Translations under genes and position numbers: made by a program
The notes under the pieces: generated by a model
Seen by the model: only the letters and a program-made list of their open reading frames with translations
The model's database searches: none
What the model was told of the DNA's origin: nothing
Shown: positions 1-10,227 of the stretch, one piece after another
Layout of the letters: every line of letters starts with the position of its first letter
How positions within the stretch are numbered: position 1 is the first letter of the stretch
Assembly: GCA_035691285.1 (NCBI GenBank)
Contig: DASSJI010000208.1
Coordinates: forward strand, 1-35,852
Direction of reading: 5' to 3'
DNA: 35,852 bases
From: DATFEN01 sp035691285
Lineage (GTDB): Bacteria > Acidobacteriota > Vicinamibacteria > Fen-336

Positions 1-1
1 G

Positions 2-880
2 GCAGAGCTTCGGTGGTATGCGTTCAATTCGATCGCGCCCAGTATCCCTACGACTGGCGACCTCATGGGCGCCTTTGACGGTCGCTACATCATGGTGACC
101 GACTCTAACTCCCAAACAGGTGGCGGTGTCTCGAGGATCGACACGCTCACGGGTGACGTGACTGTTGTAACAGGCGTCGACGTCAACGGACCACACGGCA
201 TCGTCTACGACGGCGCCAACTTTTGGGTTTCGGGAATCTTCGACAGCTCGTTGCACAAGATCGATGCTGAGTCGGCGACCATTGTCGCGAGCTTCGCGCT
301 TAACCAGCTCAACGCCCAGATGCAGGGGCCATACGGCATGGCGTTCGATGGGCAAGCCCTTTGGATCGCCGGTAACTTCAGCGGAACCGTCGGGAGGTTC
401 GACATCGCGACCGAGACGCTGACGACCTACCCGGCCGCTGGAGGTCCCACACACGTTGCCTTCGACGGGCACAACGTGTGGTTGACCAACAACACGGGCG
501 GCTCCGTGGTCAAGTACCCTATTGCGGATCCAAGTCAGTCCCAGTCGTTTGGGATCACCAACGCCTATGGTGTTGCCTTCGATGGGACACGTGTCTGGGT
601 GTCGTCGCCGGCGACGAACTCAGTCTACAGAATCGCGCCAAATTCGAGCACGCCGGAGGGTCCGTTTTCTGTTGGGGCCAATCACCCGCAGCACTTGGCT
701 TTCGATGGCGAGCACGTATGGTCCTCCAACTTCGTCTCGCAGGACGTCACGATACTTAACTTGAGTGACGCCCAGGTATTAGGAACCTTCCCAATCGGTG
801 GGAACCCCACGGCGCTCGTCTTCGATGGCGCACACATGTGGGTGGTGGATGCTCTTAACAGCTTGATCTCCAGGAGATAA
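2..880 (+). CDS. Seven-repeat beta-propeller protein, 5' end outside window (partial)
   Basis: The frame is open from base 2, so the gene starts before the window. The first internal ATG at 65 is only a fallback start, giving 271 aa. Counted from that Met, seven copies of a blade motif (hydrophobic-F/Y-D-G-x3-W/M-hydrophobic) have their Asp-Gly at residues 5, 49, 95, 134, 173, 214 and 254, a spacing of 39-46 residues. This is the pattern of a seven-bladed propeller of the YncE/NHL/virginiamycin-B-lyase type. Such proteins are usually secreted or periplasmic and bind ligands or partners; no catalytic residue can be assigned. The gene stops with TAA. Base composition is clearly less GC-rich than the rest of the window (34 of 60 bases are G or C in line 61-120), which suggests a different origin. 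The fold call is fairly sure; the function is unknown. Confidence 0.75.
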   Translation, partial: AELRWYAFNSIAPSIPTTGDLMGAFDGRYIMVTDSNSQTGGGVSRIDTLTGDVTVVTGVDVNGPHGIVYDGANFWVSGIFDSSLHKIDAESATIVASFALNQLNAQMQGPYGMAFDGQALWIAGNFSGTVGRFDIATETLTTYPAAGGPTHVAFDGHNVWLTNNTGGSVVKYPIADPSQSQSFGITNAYGVAFDGTRVWVSSPATNSVYRIAPNSSTPEGPFSVGANHPQHLAFDGEHVWSSNFVSQDVTILNLSDAQVLGTFPIGGNPTALVFDGAHMWVVDALNSLISRR

Positions 881-1089
881 CGCGCAATTGGTGCCGACTC
901 ATGCGAACCCGTGTGCACCGCGCGGTCCGCTCAATGTGTGGCTGTGGGATCTCGGCCAGTGCGAAGTGAGTTCAGTGTGTCTCATGCGTGGGACCCAGGC
1001 GGCACACGCGCTGAGTTGACCAAGGGATCATCGACATTTGGCTGACGCTTCCGTTCGGACCGTCAACGCGCGAATGCTAAGCTACGCCG
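881..1089. other. Intergenic stretch between propeller gene and Uma2 gene
   Basis: About 210 bases without a convincing coding region. No terminator with a U-tract, tRNA or repeat was seen. The only signal I can point to is a -10-like box just before the next gene (entered separately). Confidence 0.5.
1078..1083 (+). promoter_or_regulatory. Candidate -10 box of a leaderless promoter for the Uma2 gene
   Basis: TAAGCT fits the TANNNT form of a -10 element and ends 6 bases before the ATG at 1090. Transcription would then start at or next to the start codon. There is no Shine-Dalgarno sequence upstream of that ATG. A weak -35 (TTCGGA at 1054-1059, 18 bases upstream) is the best partner. This is inference from position only. 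Confidence 0.3.
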
Positions 1090-1656
1090 ATGGCTTCGCC
1101 CGTCAAGCGCGGTGCGACCTACGAGGACCTGCTGAAGGTCCCATCGCACCGGGTGGCCGAGATCGTGGGCGGCGAGCTCCACGTTTCGCCGCGGCCCGCC
1201 TCGCGGCACGCCCTCGCGAGCTCGGCGCTGGGGTCGGAGCTCGGGCAGCCGTTTCACCGCGGCCGAGGGGGTCCGGGCGGGTGGTGGATCATCGACGAGC
1301 CGGAGCTCCACTTCCCGAGCGAGGTCCTGGTTCCGGATCTGGCGGGCTGGCGGCGGGGGCGCCTGACAGAGTTCCCGGACGCCCCTGCAATATCACTCGC
1401 GCCGGACTGGGTCTGCGAGGTGGTGTCGCCCACCACGGAAAGGCTCGACCGGGCCAAGAAGATGCCGGTCTACGCTCGGGAGGGAGTCCGGCACCTCTGG
1501 CTCGTGAACCCGTTGGCTCGAACCCTCGAGGTCTACCGACTCGCCGAAGGCCGCTGGCTGCTTCTGGCGACGCATGAGGGGGCGGGTCCGGTCCGGGCGG
1601 AGCCCTTCGATGCCGTCGAGATCGAGCTCGCGCCGCTCTGGGGCGAGGACAAGTAG
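1090..1656 (+). CDS. Uma2 family (DUF820) PD-(D/E)XK nuclease-like protein
   Basis: 188 aa, a normal length for the Uma2 family, a restriction-endonuclease-like fold of unproven role often present in many copies per genome. Visible family marks are an early E-x-V-G-G-E-L segment (residues about 24-31), a P-D-L motif near residue 82, and the C-terminal half with VCEVVSPTT, then DRAKK, YAREGV and WLVNP (residues about 107-140). The acidic residues of the E/D...P-D...E-V-x-S pattern and the following Lys fit a PD-(D/E)XK active site. The ATG at 1090 was chosen because it precedes the conserved N-terminal strand; no ribosome binding site is visible. The gene is convergent with the next one, 21 bases between stops. 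The family is sure, the biological role is not. Confidence 0.85.
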   Translation: MASPVKRGATYEDLLKVPSHRVAEIVGGELHVSPRPASRHALASSALGSELGQPFHRGRGGPGGWWIIDEPELHFPSEVLVPDLAGWRRGRLTEFPDAPAISLAPDWVCEVVSPTTERLDRAKKMPVYAREGVRHLWLVNPLARTLEVYRLAEGRWLLLATHEGAGPVRAEPFDAVEIELAPLWGEDK

Positions 1657-1677
1657 CATCGACCGCGGGCTACCCTC

Positions 1678-2193
1678 TCACAACACCAGGATGAACTGTC
1701 GGAACGCCTCCTCCAGGCGGCGCCACTGGGCGTCCGTCATTGGGCGGTCTTCGAGCAGCCTGTAGGCCGTATCGAGCGCAGCCAGGGCTGCCGCGGGGAG
1801 TGCATCGGCACGAGCCACGTCCCAGCCGCGATGGGCCTCCCGGCTCGAGAAGTACGTCTGGTTGCGGCGGGCGGCCGCCAGCCGGCAGGCGCCGGCCCAG
1901 AAGCCGAGCCGGAAGCGCGCGCCGAAGAAGGTCGATTGGACCATCAGGCGCCGCAGGTTCGCTGCCGCGAGGATGGGCGAGGAACGGCGCGGGCCTGACT
2001 GGATCGCCTCGCCGAGGCGCTGATAAGCCTCCGTGACGGCGTGCGCCGCGGCGGCTCGCCTGGTGGCCGCGAGGATGCGCTCGATGGCCTCTCGGGCCGA
2101 AGACAGGCTGCCCGATTCGAGGGCGCTCTCCAGCTCCTGGTGAGACACGCCGATGGCGAAGGCGTCGGGATCCGAACTGGACTGTGAGGCCAC
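1678..2193 (-). CDS. Hypothetical helical protein, 171 aa
   Basis: I do not recognise a family. The product is almost entirely helix-forming, rich in Ala, Arg, Glu and Leu, with two pairs of amphipathic helices (about residues 16-60 and 75-165) and no signal peptide or membrane segment. The central part carries several Arg-rich stretches and a W-rich segment around GARFRLGFWAG. The start is a GTG at 2193. An AGGAGG lies 13 bases upstream, longer than ideal, so a slightly different start is possible. The gene stands alone between the convergent Uma2 gene and the divergent transporter gene. Codon use looks like the rest of the genome, which supports it being real. Confidence 0.55.
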   Translation of the reverse strand: MASQSSSDPDAFAIGVSHQELESALESGSLSSAREAIERILAATRRAAAAHAVTEAYQRLGEAIQSGPRRSSPILAAANLRRLMVQSTFFGARFRLGFWAGACRLAAARRNQTYFSSREAHRGWDVARADALPAAALAALDTAYRLLEDRPMTDAQWRRLEEAFRQFILVL

Positions 2194-2351
2194 CCTGCTC
2201 GCGACACCTCCTCTTCATGAACTGCGGATAAGTGCGGCTGGTCGGCTCGCGTGGACGTGCCGGCGAGCGTGGAAAGAACCATTGACTCCGTGAGCAGTCC
2301 GGGTCTACGCTCCGACCCAAACTCAGCAGCACCTGTCCAAGGAGAAAGCGC

Positions 2352-5300
2352 ATGCGCAACCTGCTTGCCCGCGCCGCGCTGGTCTCGTGTCTCGCTCCCG
2401 TCGCGGTGGCGCAGACGTTCACGGGCGAGGTCCGTGGCGCCGTGCGCGACGCCTCCGGCGCGGTCCAAGGCGTCACCGTCGAGCTGACCAACGAGTCCAC
2501 CGGCCTGTCCTGGACGGCCACGAGCAACCGCTCGGGACAATATGCGTTCGTCAGCCTCACGCCGGGCACGTACCGCCTGAAGGCGACCGTCGCCGGCTTC
2601 CGCCCGGTCGAGAAGGCCGGCATCCACGTTGGGACCCAGGAGTTCCTCACCATGCCGGACATCGTCCTCGAGCTCAACCGTCTCGAGGAGCAGGTGACGG
2701 TCGAGGGCGAGCCTCCCCTGGTCGAGAAGGCGAGGGCGTCCGTGGGCGCCACGCTGGACAGGAATACCCTCGACGTCATCCCGAGCGCGGGCCGCAACGC
2801 GTTCTACCTCTCCGTGCTCACGCCCAACGTGCTGCACACGAGCGATCCCCAGTTCGTCCGGCAGCAGGACCAGACCAGCTCCTCGGCGCTGTCCCTGGCC
2901 GGCGGGCCGAAGCGCGCGAACAAACTACACCCTCGACGGCGTCTCGATCACCGACCTGCGCAATCGCGCCACGATCATCCCGAGCTTCGAGGCCACGGAG
3001 GAGGTCCGCGTCCAGCTCGCCACCTACGACGCCGAGATGGGGCGCACCGGCGGCGGCGTGTTCAACACGACGACGCGCTCCGGGTCGAACGCCTGGCACG
3101 GGAGCCTCCTGGGGCAGACGCGGCCGCAGTGGGCGCAGAGCCGGCTGTACTTCGATCAGCGCGCCTGCGATGCCGCCCAGGCTGCCGGTGAGGAGTGCTC
3201 GCCGAAGCCCGACACGCACTATCGCCTGTTCGGTGGGTCCCTCGGCGGACCGGTACGCCGGGACAGGACCTTCTTCTGGGCGAGCTTCGAGGGCTACAGG
3301 AGCACCACCGCGCGCAACACCGTGCTCACGCTGCCCACGGAGCTGGAGCGGGGGGGCGACTTCTCGCAGAGCGGGGTCACGATCTACGACCCGCTGACGA
3401 CGCGCCCCGACGGACAGGGCGGCTACGTCCGGGATCTCTTCCCGGGCAACGTCATCCCCGGCGATCGCCTCGACCCGGTCGCCCTCAACATGCTCCCATT
3501 CCTGCCCCTGCCGCTCTCCGGCAACAGCCGGTCCGCTGTCGCGGAGATCGAGGACGAGGCGCTCCAGGCGACCTTCAAGGTGGATCACCGCTTCAGCTCG
3601 AAGTACCTCGCCTCCCTGACGTACGCCTGGTACGACTCCACGGAGCCCGAGGCGAGGTATTACGGGGGAGAGCCCGGGAGCAACCCGGGCGACCCGGGTG
3701 GCGGCGCGCTCTACCGCCGCGTGCACGTGCTGGCTTTGAACAACACGATCGTGCCTAGCTCGGACACGGTGTTGAGCCTTCGTTACGGGTTCACGTCCTT
3801 CGCGGACGACGAGCTGCCCGTGCCTTTCGATCCGGCCACCCTCGGCTTCGCCCCGGACTTCATCGCGGCGATCCCGTACGACAAGTTCCCCTCGGTCGGG
3901 ATCGCGGGCTTCGCCGGCCTTGGCGCCCGCAGCCTCCAGGACACGACCTACTACTCCCACAACGCCAACGTCAGCGTTTCGAAGCTGCTCGGCCGGCACA
4001 ACGTGAAGGCAGGTGCGGACTACCGCCGGATCGGAATGAAGCTCTTCGCCGGGGGCTCTTCGAGCGGCAGCTTCGACTTCAACCGCAACTTCACCCGGGG
4101 GCCGGATCCCCTGGCCGAGACCACCTCCGGCTCGTCGTTCGCGAGCTTCCTGCTCGGCTTCCCCGATTCAGGGTCCATCACCGTCGCCACCCACAACCAG
4201 TTCTTCATCGACTACGTCGCCGGCTTCGTCCACGACGACTTCCGGGTGAGTCGGAGCCTCACCTTGAACCTCGGGCTGCGCTACGAGTTCGAAGCGGGGC
4301 TGAAGGAGTCGGACGACCGCTTCACCGTGGGCTTCGACCGCGGCCGCGCGTGGCCCTTTTCGGTGCCGGGAGTCGAGCTGCGCGGCGGCTTGATGTACGC
4401 CGGGATCGACGGCTACCAGCAGCATCAAGGCGACCCGTCGAGGGCCAAGCTCGCGCCCCGCCTGGGCTTCGTGTGGTCCCCGTCGTCGCACACCGTGGTG
4501 CGCGGCGGCTACGGGCGCTTCTGGGCGCCCATCCAGTACGCCTATCCCACCGAGGGCCGCCTCGGGACGCGCGGCTTCACGGCCCAGACGTTCCTGGTGT
4601 CGAGCCTCGACGGCGGTCTGACGCCCTGCCCCGGCTGCTCGCTCACCGACCCGTTCCCCGGCGGCGTCCAGCAGCCGACCGGAAGCGCGGGCGGCATCAT
4701 GACCGACGCCGGCAGCGGCCTCTCGTTCGTCGACCAGTTCCGCAAGTCACCGTACGTGGACCAGTTCTCGATCGACGTGCAGCGCGAGCTTCCGAACGGC
4801 ATGCTGGCCTCCGTCGGCTACCTGGGCTCCCGCTCCCGACGGCTCTCGATCGGCGGATCCGAGTCGGGCCTCTTCAACTTCAACCAGCTCGACCGCGCGC
4901 ATCTCTCGCTGGGGAACGCGCTCCTCGACCTGGTGCCCAACCCGTTCTACGGGGATCCGCGCTTCGGGCCGCTGTCGCTCTCGGAGACGGTCCCCCGCTC
5001 GCAGCTCCTTCTCCCCTATCCGCAGTTCGCCGGCGTCTACGGGAACCAGGTGAGCGAAGGCCGCGCGGCCTACGACGCCCTGGCCGTGCGGGTCGAGCGC
5101 CGCATCCAGGACGGCTGGGGCTTCACCGCCAACTACACCCTGAGCCGCGCCAGCGACAACCTCTACAACGAGGGCAACTTCTACAGCACCACGGGCGGCG
5201 CGCCGCTCGACTACGGGAACATCGAGGCGGAGTACGCTCGCTCCCTTGCCGACACGCCGCATCGGCTCAACCTCGTCGCGAGCGCGGAGCTGCCCTTCGG

Positions 5301-5802
5301 CCGGGGCAAGCGATGGCTGTCGGATCCGGGTGTGTGGCGCGCCCTCTTCGGCGGGTGGACGGCGAGCGTCGCCAGCTTCTGGCGCAGCGGCTTCCCGGTG
5401 GCGGTCGTCCAGGAGAGCGCGAACTCGGGCCTGGGGTCGATCCAGCGCCCCAACGTCACGGGCGTGGACCCCGCGACTCCGGGCAGCACCGAGGACCGCC
5501 TGGACCATTGGATGAACCCCGCCGCATGGTCGGCGGCCGACCCGTTCACGCTGGGCAACGCGCCGCGCACCGACACGCGCGTCCGCACGCCCACGCACAA
5601 GGGCACGGACGTCGCGCTGCAGAAGACCGAGCCGTTGCATCGGGGGGCGACGCTCACCATCCGCGCGGAGCTGATCAACGCCTTCAACCAGCCGTTGCTG
5701 CTCGGCCCGGGCAACGTCTACGGGCGCTCGGACTTCGGCAGGATCACGGGCGTCGGGGGCTTCCCGCGGATGCTCCAGGTGACGGCGCGGCTGGCGTTCT
5801 GA
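2352..5802 (+). CDS. Oar-like TonB-dependent outer-membrane transporter, interrupted by a one-base frameshift
   Basis: With one extra A removed near 2922-2924 this reads as a single 1149-aa protein. As written it is two pieces: frame of 2352 up to about 2924, then frame of 2926 to the stop at 5802. The first piece has a signal peptide ending at AVAQ (residues 1-21), a carboxypeptidase-regulatory-like domain (about 24-105) with the usual G-x-Y-x-F and P-G-x-Y motifs, and the start of the plug domain. The second resumes with the plug motif YTLDGVSITD and GRTGGGVFNTTTRSG, then a long beta-barrel ending in aromatic Phe (ARLAF), the usual outer-membrane insertion signal. AAGGAG at 2339-2344 lies 7 bases before the ATG. 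Such proteins import large substrates, often peptides or glycans, with TonB energy; the substrate cannot be read. The break is either decay or a sequence error. Confidence 0.9.
2919..2928 (+). other. Frameshift site in the transporter gene
   Basis: The sequence reads AAC AAA CTA C where homologous plug domains have Asn-Asn-Tyr-Thr-Leu-Asp-Gly. Dropping one A from the run at 2922-2924 gives AAC AAC TAC ACC and joins both frames exactly. No slippery heptamer and no stop codon that would promote a programmed +1 shift sits here. Confidence 0.85.
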
Positions 5803-5816
5803 GCCCCTCCCGCGAT

Positions 5817-5827
5817 GGCGCCGACGC

Positions 5828-5837
<10 letters not shown>
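5817..5837. terminator. Weak hairpin between convergent genes
   Basis: GGCGCC at 5817-5822 and again at 5832-5837 can pair across a 9-base loop in the short gap between the convergent transporter and kinase genes. It overlaps the kinase stop codon and has no U-tract, so it is at best a poor terminator. Confidence 0.2.
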
Positions 5838-7858
<2,021 letters not shown>

Positions 7859-7862
7859 GGTT

Positions 7863-7916
7863 CGAAGGATCTTCGGGAACCTTTTAGCACGGGGCCTGCG
7901 GGGGTCGTATGACGAC
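7863..7916 (-). promoter_or_regulatory. Two short inverted repeats upstream of the kinase gene
   Basis: The 101-base gap between the cyclase-family gene and the kinase start holds CGAAG-GAT-CTTCG (7863-7875), directly before the kinase ATG, and GTCGT-ATG-ACGAC (7904-7916). Both have perfect 5-base arms and could be operator-like sites. I see no strong -35/-10 pair, though GCTAAAAGG on the minus strand between them could serve as a -10 region. Confidence 0.25.
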
Positions 7917-7959
7917 AGGCGTCGCCGGACATCACGTCCAGCGGACGACTCAGCTCGGC

Positions 7960-8700
7960 CTACCTGTCGAACAGCGCGAAGAGGCGCGTGGGCCCGCCGC
8001 TGCCTCCGGCGAGGTTGACGGGAGCGACCAGCACGCTGAAGCCCTTGGCGGGAAGGGAGGTGAGACCCGTCGCGTTCTCGACGTGGTACACGTTGGCGGG
8101 CATCGTCGTGCGGTGGACCTCGAACTTCTCCGACGGGCCGTGGTCGACGCTGGGCGTGTCGATGCCGATGCCCGCGACCGTGCGCTCGCGCACGAGGAAG
8201 GCAGCCGCCTCCACGGACAACCCCGGGAAGTGCTTCACCTCGTCCCGCTCGTTCATGTAGCGCGCCTGGTCGGGCCAGCGGCGGTCCCAGCCGGTGGCGA
8301 CGAGGATCACTGCCCCTTCCGGGATGCGACCTTCCTGGGCTTCGAAGCGGTGGACGTCCTCGACGCTCAGGCGGTAGTCCTCGTTCGCGGCGACCTGCAC
8401 CTGGACGTCGATGCGGACGCCGGGACGGAGCAGGCGCTCGACGGGAATCCGGTCCGTCGTCCACGTGCCCCCCGAGTGGACCGGGGCGTCGAGGTGCGTT
8501 CCGAAGTGCTCCTCGGACGAGAACGAGCCCATGGCGAAACCCTCGCCCTGGACGCCCTTCCGCGAGAACTCCGGGGATCCCGACCAGCTCGGATCGGTGT
8601 CCGACAGCGGATGGCCGAGGTCGAGGATGCGGGTTGGCGGAGCGGCGGTGGCGGAAAGGGCCAGCACGAGGCAGCTCAGCTCGATCAGGAGGCGTCGCAT
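7960..8700 (-). CDS. Secreted cyclase-family (kynurenine formamidase-like) metal-dependent hydrolase
   Basis: 246 aa with an N-terminal signal peptide (about 1-20, cleavage near ATAA). The diagnostic motif HFGTHLDAPVH (residues 65-75) matches the H-x-G-T-H-x-D-x-P-x-H metal site of the cyclase/KynB family, which hydrolyses amide or cyclic substrates such as N-formylkynurenine. A second conserved block, GIGIDTPSVDHG, is near residue 170. A secreted location argues against a role in cytoplasmic tryptophan breakdown, so the substrate is open. The start ATG at 8700 has GGGGTGA just upstream; a longer frame back to 8772 overlaps the DUF1499 gene and adds no signal peptide, so it was rejected. It lies 19 bases downstream of the DUF1499 gene and probably shares its message. 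Confidence 0.85.
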   Translation of the reverse strand: MRRLLIELSCLVLALSATAAPPTRILDLGHPLSDTDPSWSGSPEFSRKGVQGEGFAMGSFSSEEHFGTHLDAPVHSGGTWTTDRIPVERLLRPGVRIDVQVQVAANEDYRLSVEDVHRFEAQEGRIPEGAVILVATGWDRRWPDQARYMNERDEVKHFPGLSVEAAAFLVRERTVAGIGIDTPSVDHGPSEKFEVHRTTMPANVYHVENATGLTSLPAKGFSVLVAPVNLAGGSGGPTRLFALFDR

Positions 8701-8719
8701 GTTCACCCCACGCAGTGGT

Positions 8720-9142
8720 TCAGGAGATCTCTCTGTCCAAGGCGGCGAGCAGCGTGCGAATGTTGCGGGCATTCTGGCCGAAGTCCCAGTCGAAGGTCCG
8801 GGACTTCGACTTCACGCTCACCTGCGTGCGGCCCTTCTCGTGGCGGATCCGGATGACGACGTCGTGCTCGAGCCGGACCAGGGTCGTGTAAAGCGCCTGG
8901 ATCTCCGCACCCTCCGGACCCTTGCCCTCGCCGACGAGACGCCAGCGCGGGAGCGCCGCCAGGGCGGCCTTCGCGGCCTTCGTGACCTTCTCGACGCTCG
9001 CGCTGTAGTGCCTCGGCTGGAGCTCGGGGTACTCGGGGGTCTTGCCGGTCTCTACTGCGTTGATGCGCGGCCACGCGAGCACCGCGCCGAGAGCGGCGGC
9101 AGCCAGGCCCAGCAGCGCGACGCGACGCAGCATCCGCTTCAT
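8720..9142 (-). CDS. DUF1499 family membrane-anchored protein
   Basis: 140 aa. An N-terminal membrane segment (about residues 7-24) is followed by a DUF1499 domain. Recognisable family blocks are I-N-A-V-E-T near 27-32, LPRWRLVGE near 64-72, and the C-terminal SVKSKSRTFDWDFGQNARN (about 109-127), where the family has R-S-x-S-R-x-G-x-x-D-x-G-x-N-A-x-R-I. The role of DUF1499 is not established. The ATG at 9140-9142 overlaps the TGA of mutY (TGATG), so the two are almost certainly translated in a coupled way. The cyclase-family hydrolase follows 19 bases downstream. Confidence 0.8.
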   Translation of the reverse strand: MKRMLRRVALLGLAAAALGAVLAWPRINAVETGKTPEYPELQPRHYSASVEKVTKAAKAALAALPRWRLVGEGKGPEGAEIQALYTTLVRLEHDVVIRIRHEKGRTQVSVKSKSRTFDWDFGQNARNIRTLLAALDREIS

Positions 9143-10221
9143 CAGGCCTTCCCAGCCAGGGCGAGGGGAAGCTGCGGCGCGGACACGGCCCGCAGCACTT
9201 TCCGCGTCAGCGACGACATGGGCAACGCGGTCGCATCCTCGGCGCTCACCCAGGCGTAGCGATCGGGGTCCGATGGGGGACGCCGGCGCAGCCGCGCGCG
9301 ATACGCTTCCACGCGGATGCGGCGGAAGGTGACGGCGTGGCGCGCCCGCGCGAGCAAGGCTTGCGCCTCGATCTCGATCCCGTCCTTCTCCGCCAGCTCG
9401 CGCACGAGATCAGGGTAGCCCCGGGAGTCCAGGGACGTCTGTGGGATCTCCCACATCCGGCCCAGGAGGCGGCCCTCGGCCCGCCGCACCAGCAGGATCT
9501 TCCCGGCGCGCTCGACGACGGCCGCGGCTACCGTCACGTCGACGGGCGCACGGAGCCGTTTGCCTTCCGGCAGGCGGTCGACGATGCCTTGCTCGAGGGC
9601 CCGGCACTCGCCGCGGACGGGGCAGGCCGGGCACGCGGGGTCACGCGGCGTGCAGACGGTCGCTCCGAGCTCCATGAGGGCCTGGTTCCAGTCGCCAGGG
9701 GCCTCGTGGTCGAGCAGCTCGTCTGCCTTTTCGTAGTACGGTCCGTCCGTGCGCCAGCGCGCTCCACGGAGCGCGAGGAGCCGCGCGAGGACGCGGCGCA
9801 CGTTGCCGTCCACGACCGGAAGCGGCAAGCCGTACGCGATCGAGAGGATCGCGCTGGCGGTGTAGAGGCCGACTCCCGGTATGGCGAGAGCGGCTTCGAG
9901 GCTCCGGGGGAAGCGCCCGCCGTAGCGCTCGACCACGCAGCGCGCGCCACGGCGCAGGTTGCGGGCGCGATGGTAGTAGCCGAGGCCGGACCATGTGGCG
10001 AGGACCGCGTCCTCGGGCGCGCCGGCCAGGGCTTCGACGGTGGGGAAGCGCTCCAGGAAGGCTTCGTAGTACGGGCGGACAGCCTTCACCGTCGTCTGCT
10101 GGAGCATGACCTCCGAGACCCAGATGCGGTAGGGATCCCGCGTGCGCCGCCACGGCAGGTCGCGACGGTTGCGCCCGTACCAGGCGAGAAGGCGCCGACG
10201 AGGGAAGGCCGCCGCCCGAAT
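9142..10221 (-). CDS. mutY: Adenine DNA glycosylase MutY, apparent AUU start
   Basis: 359 aa when read from the ATT at 10221; typical MutY length is about 350. It removes A mispaired with 8-oxoguanine or G. From this start the helix-hairpin-helix glycosylase domain is complete: LPWR (22-25), Glu37 in SEVMLQQT, the VDGNV motif with Asp138, and the 4Fe-4S ligands Cys190, 197, 200 and 206 spaced 6-2-5. A NUDIX-like C-terminal domain (about 230-350) recognises 8-oxoG. Glu37 and Asp138 fall at the same numbers as in E. coli MutY. No ATG, GTG or TTG lies between the upstream in-frame stop and Met39 (10107); starting at Met39 would lose Glu37. ATT has AAGGAG 9 bases upstream. It lies 6 bases after the TPR gene and overlaps DUF1499. 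Confidence 0.93.
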   Translation of the reverse strand: MRAAAFPRRRLLAWYGRNRRDLPWRRTRDPYRIWVSEVMLQQTTVKAVRPYYEAFLERFPTVEALAGAPEDAVLATWSGLGYYHRARNLRRGARCVVERYGGRFPRSLEAALAIPGVGLYTASAILSIAYGLPLPVVDGNVRRVLARLLALRGARWRTDGPYYEKADELLDHEAPGDWNQALMELGATVCTPRDPACPACPVRGECRALEQGIVDRLPEGKRLRAPVDVTVAAAVVERAGKILLVRRAEGRLLGRMWEIPQTSLDSRGYPDLVRELAEKDGIEIEAQALLARARHAVTFRRIRVEAYRARLRRRPPSDPDRYAWVSAEDATALPMSSLTRKVLRAVSAPQLPLALAGKA

Positions 10222-10227
10222 GGTGAG

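Noticed and set aside
2925..3191. Continuation of the first transporter frame after the frameshift
   Set aside because: It turns into Arg/His-rich sequence unlike the family; the true coding frame resumes at 2926 in another phase.
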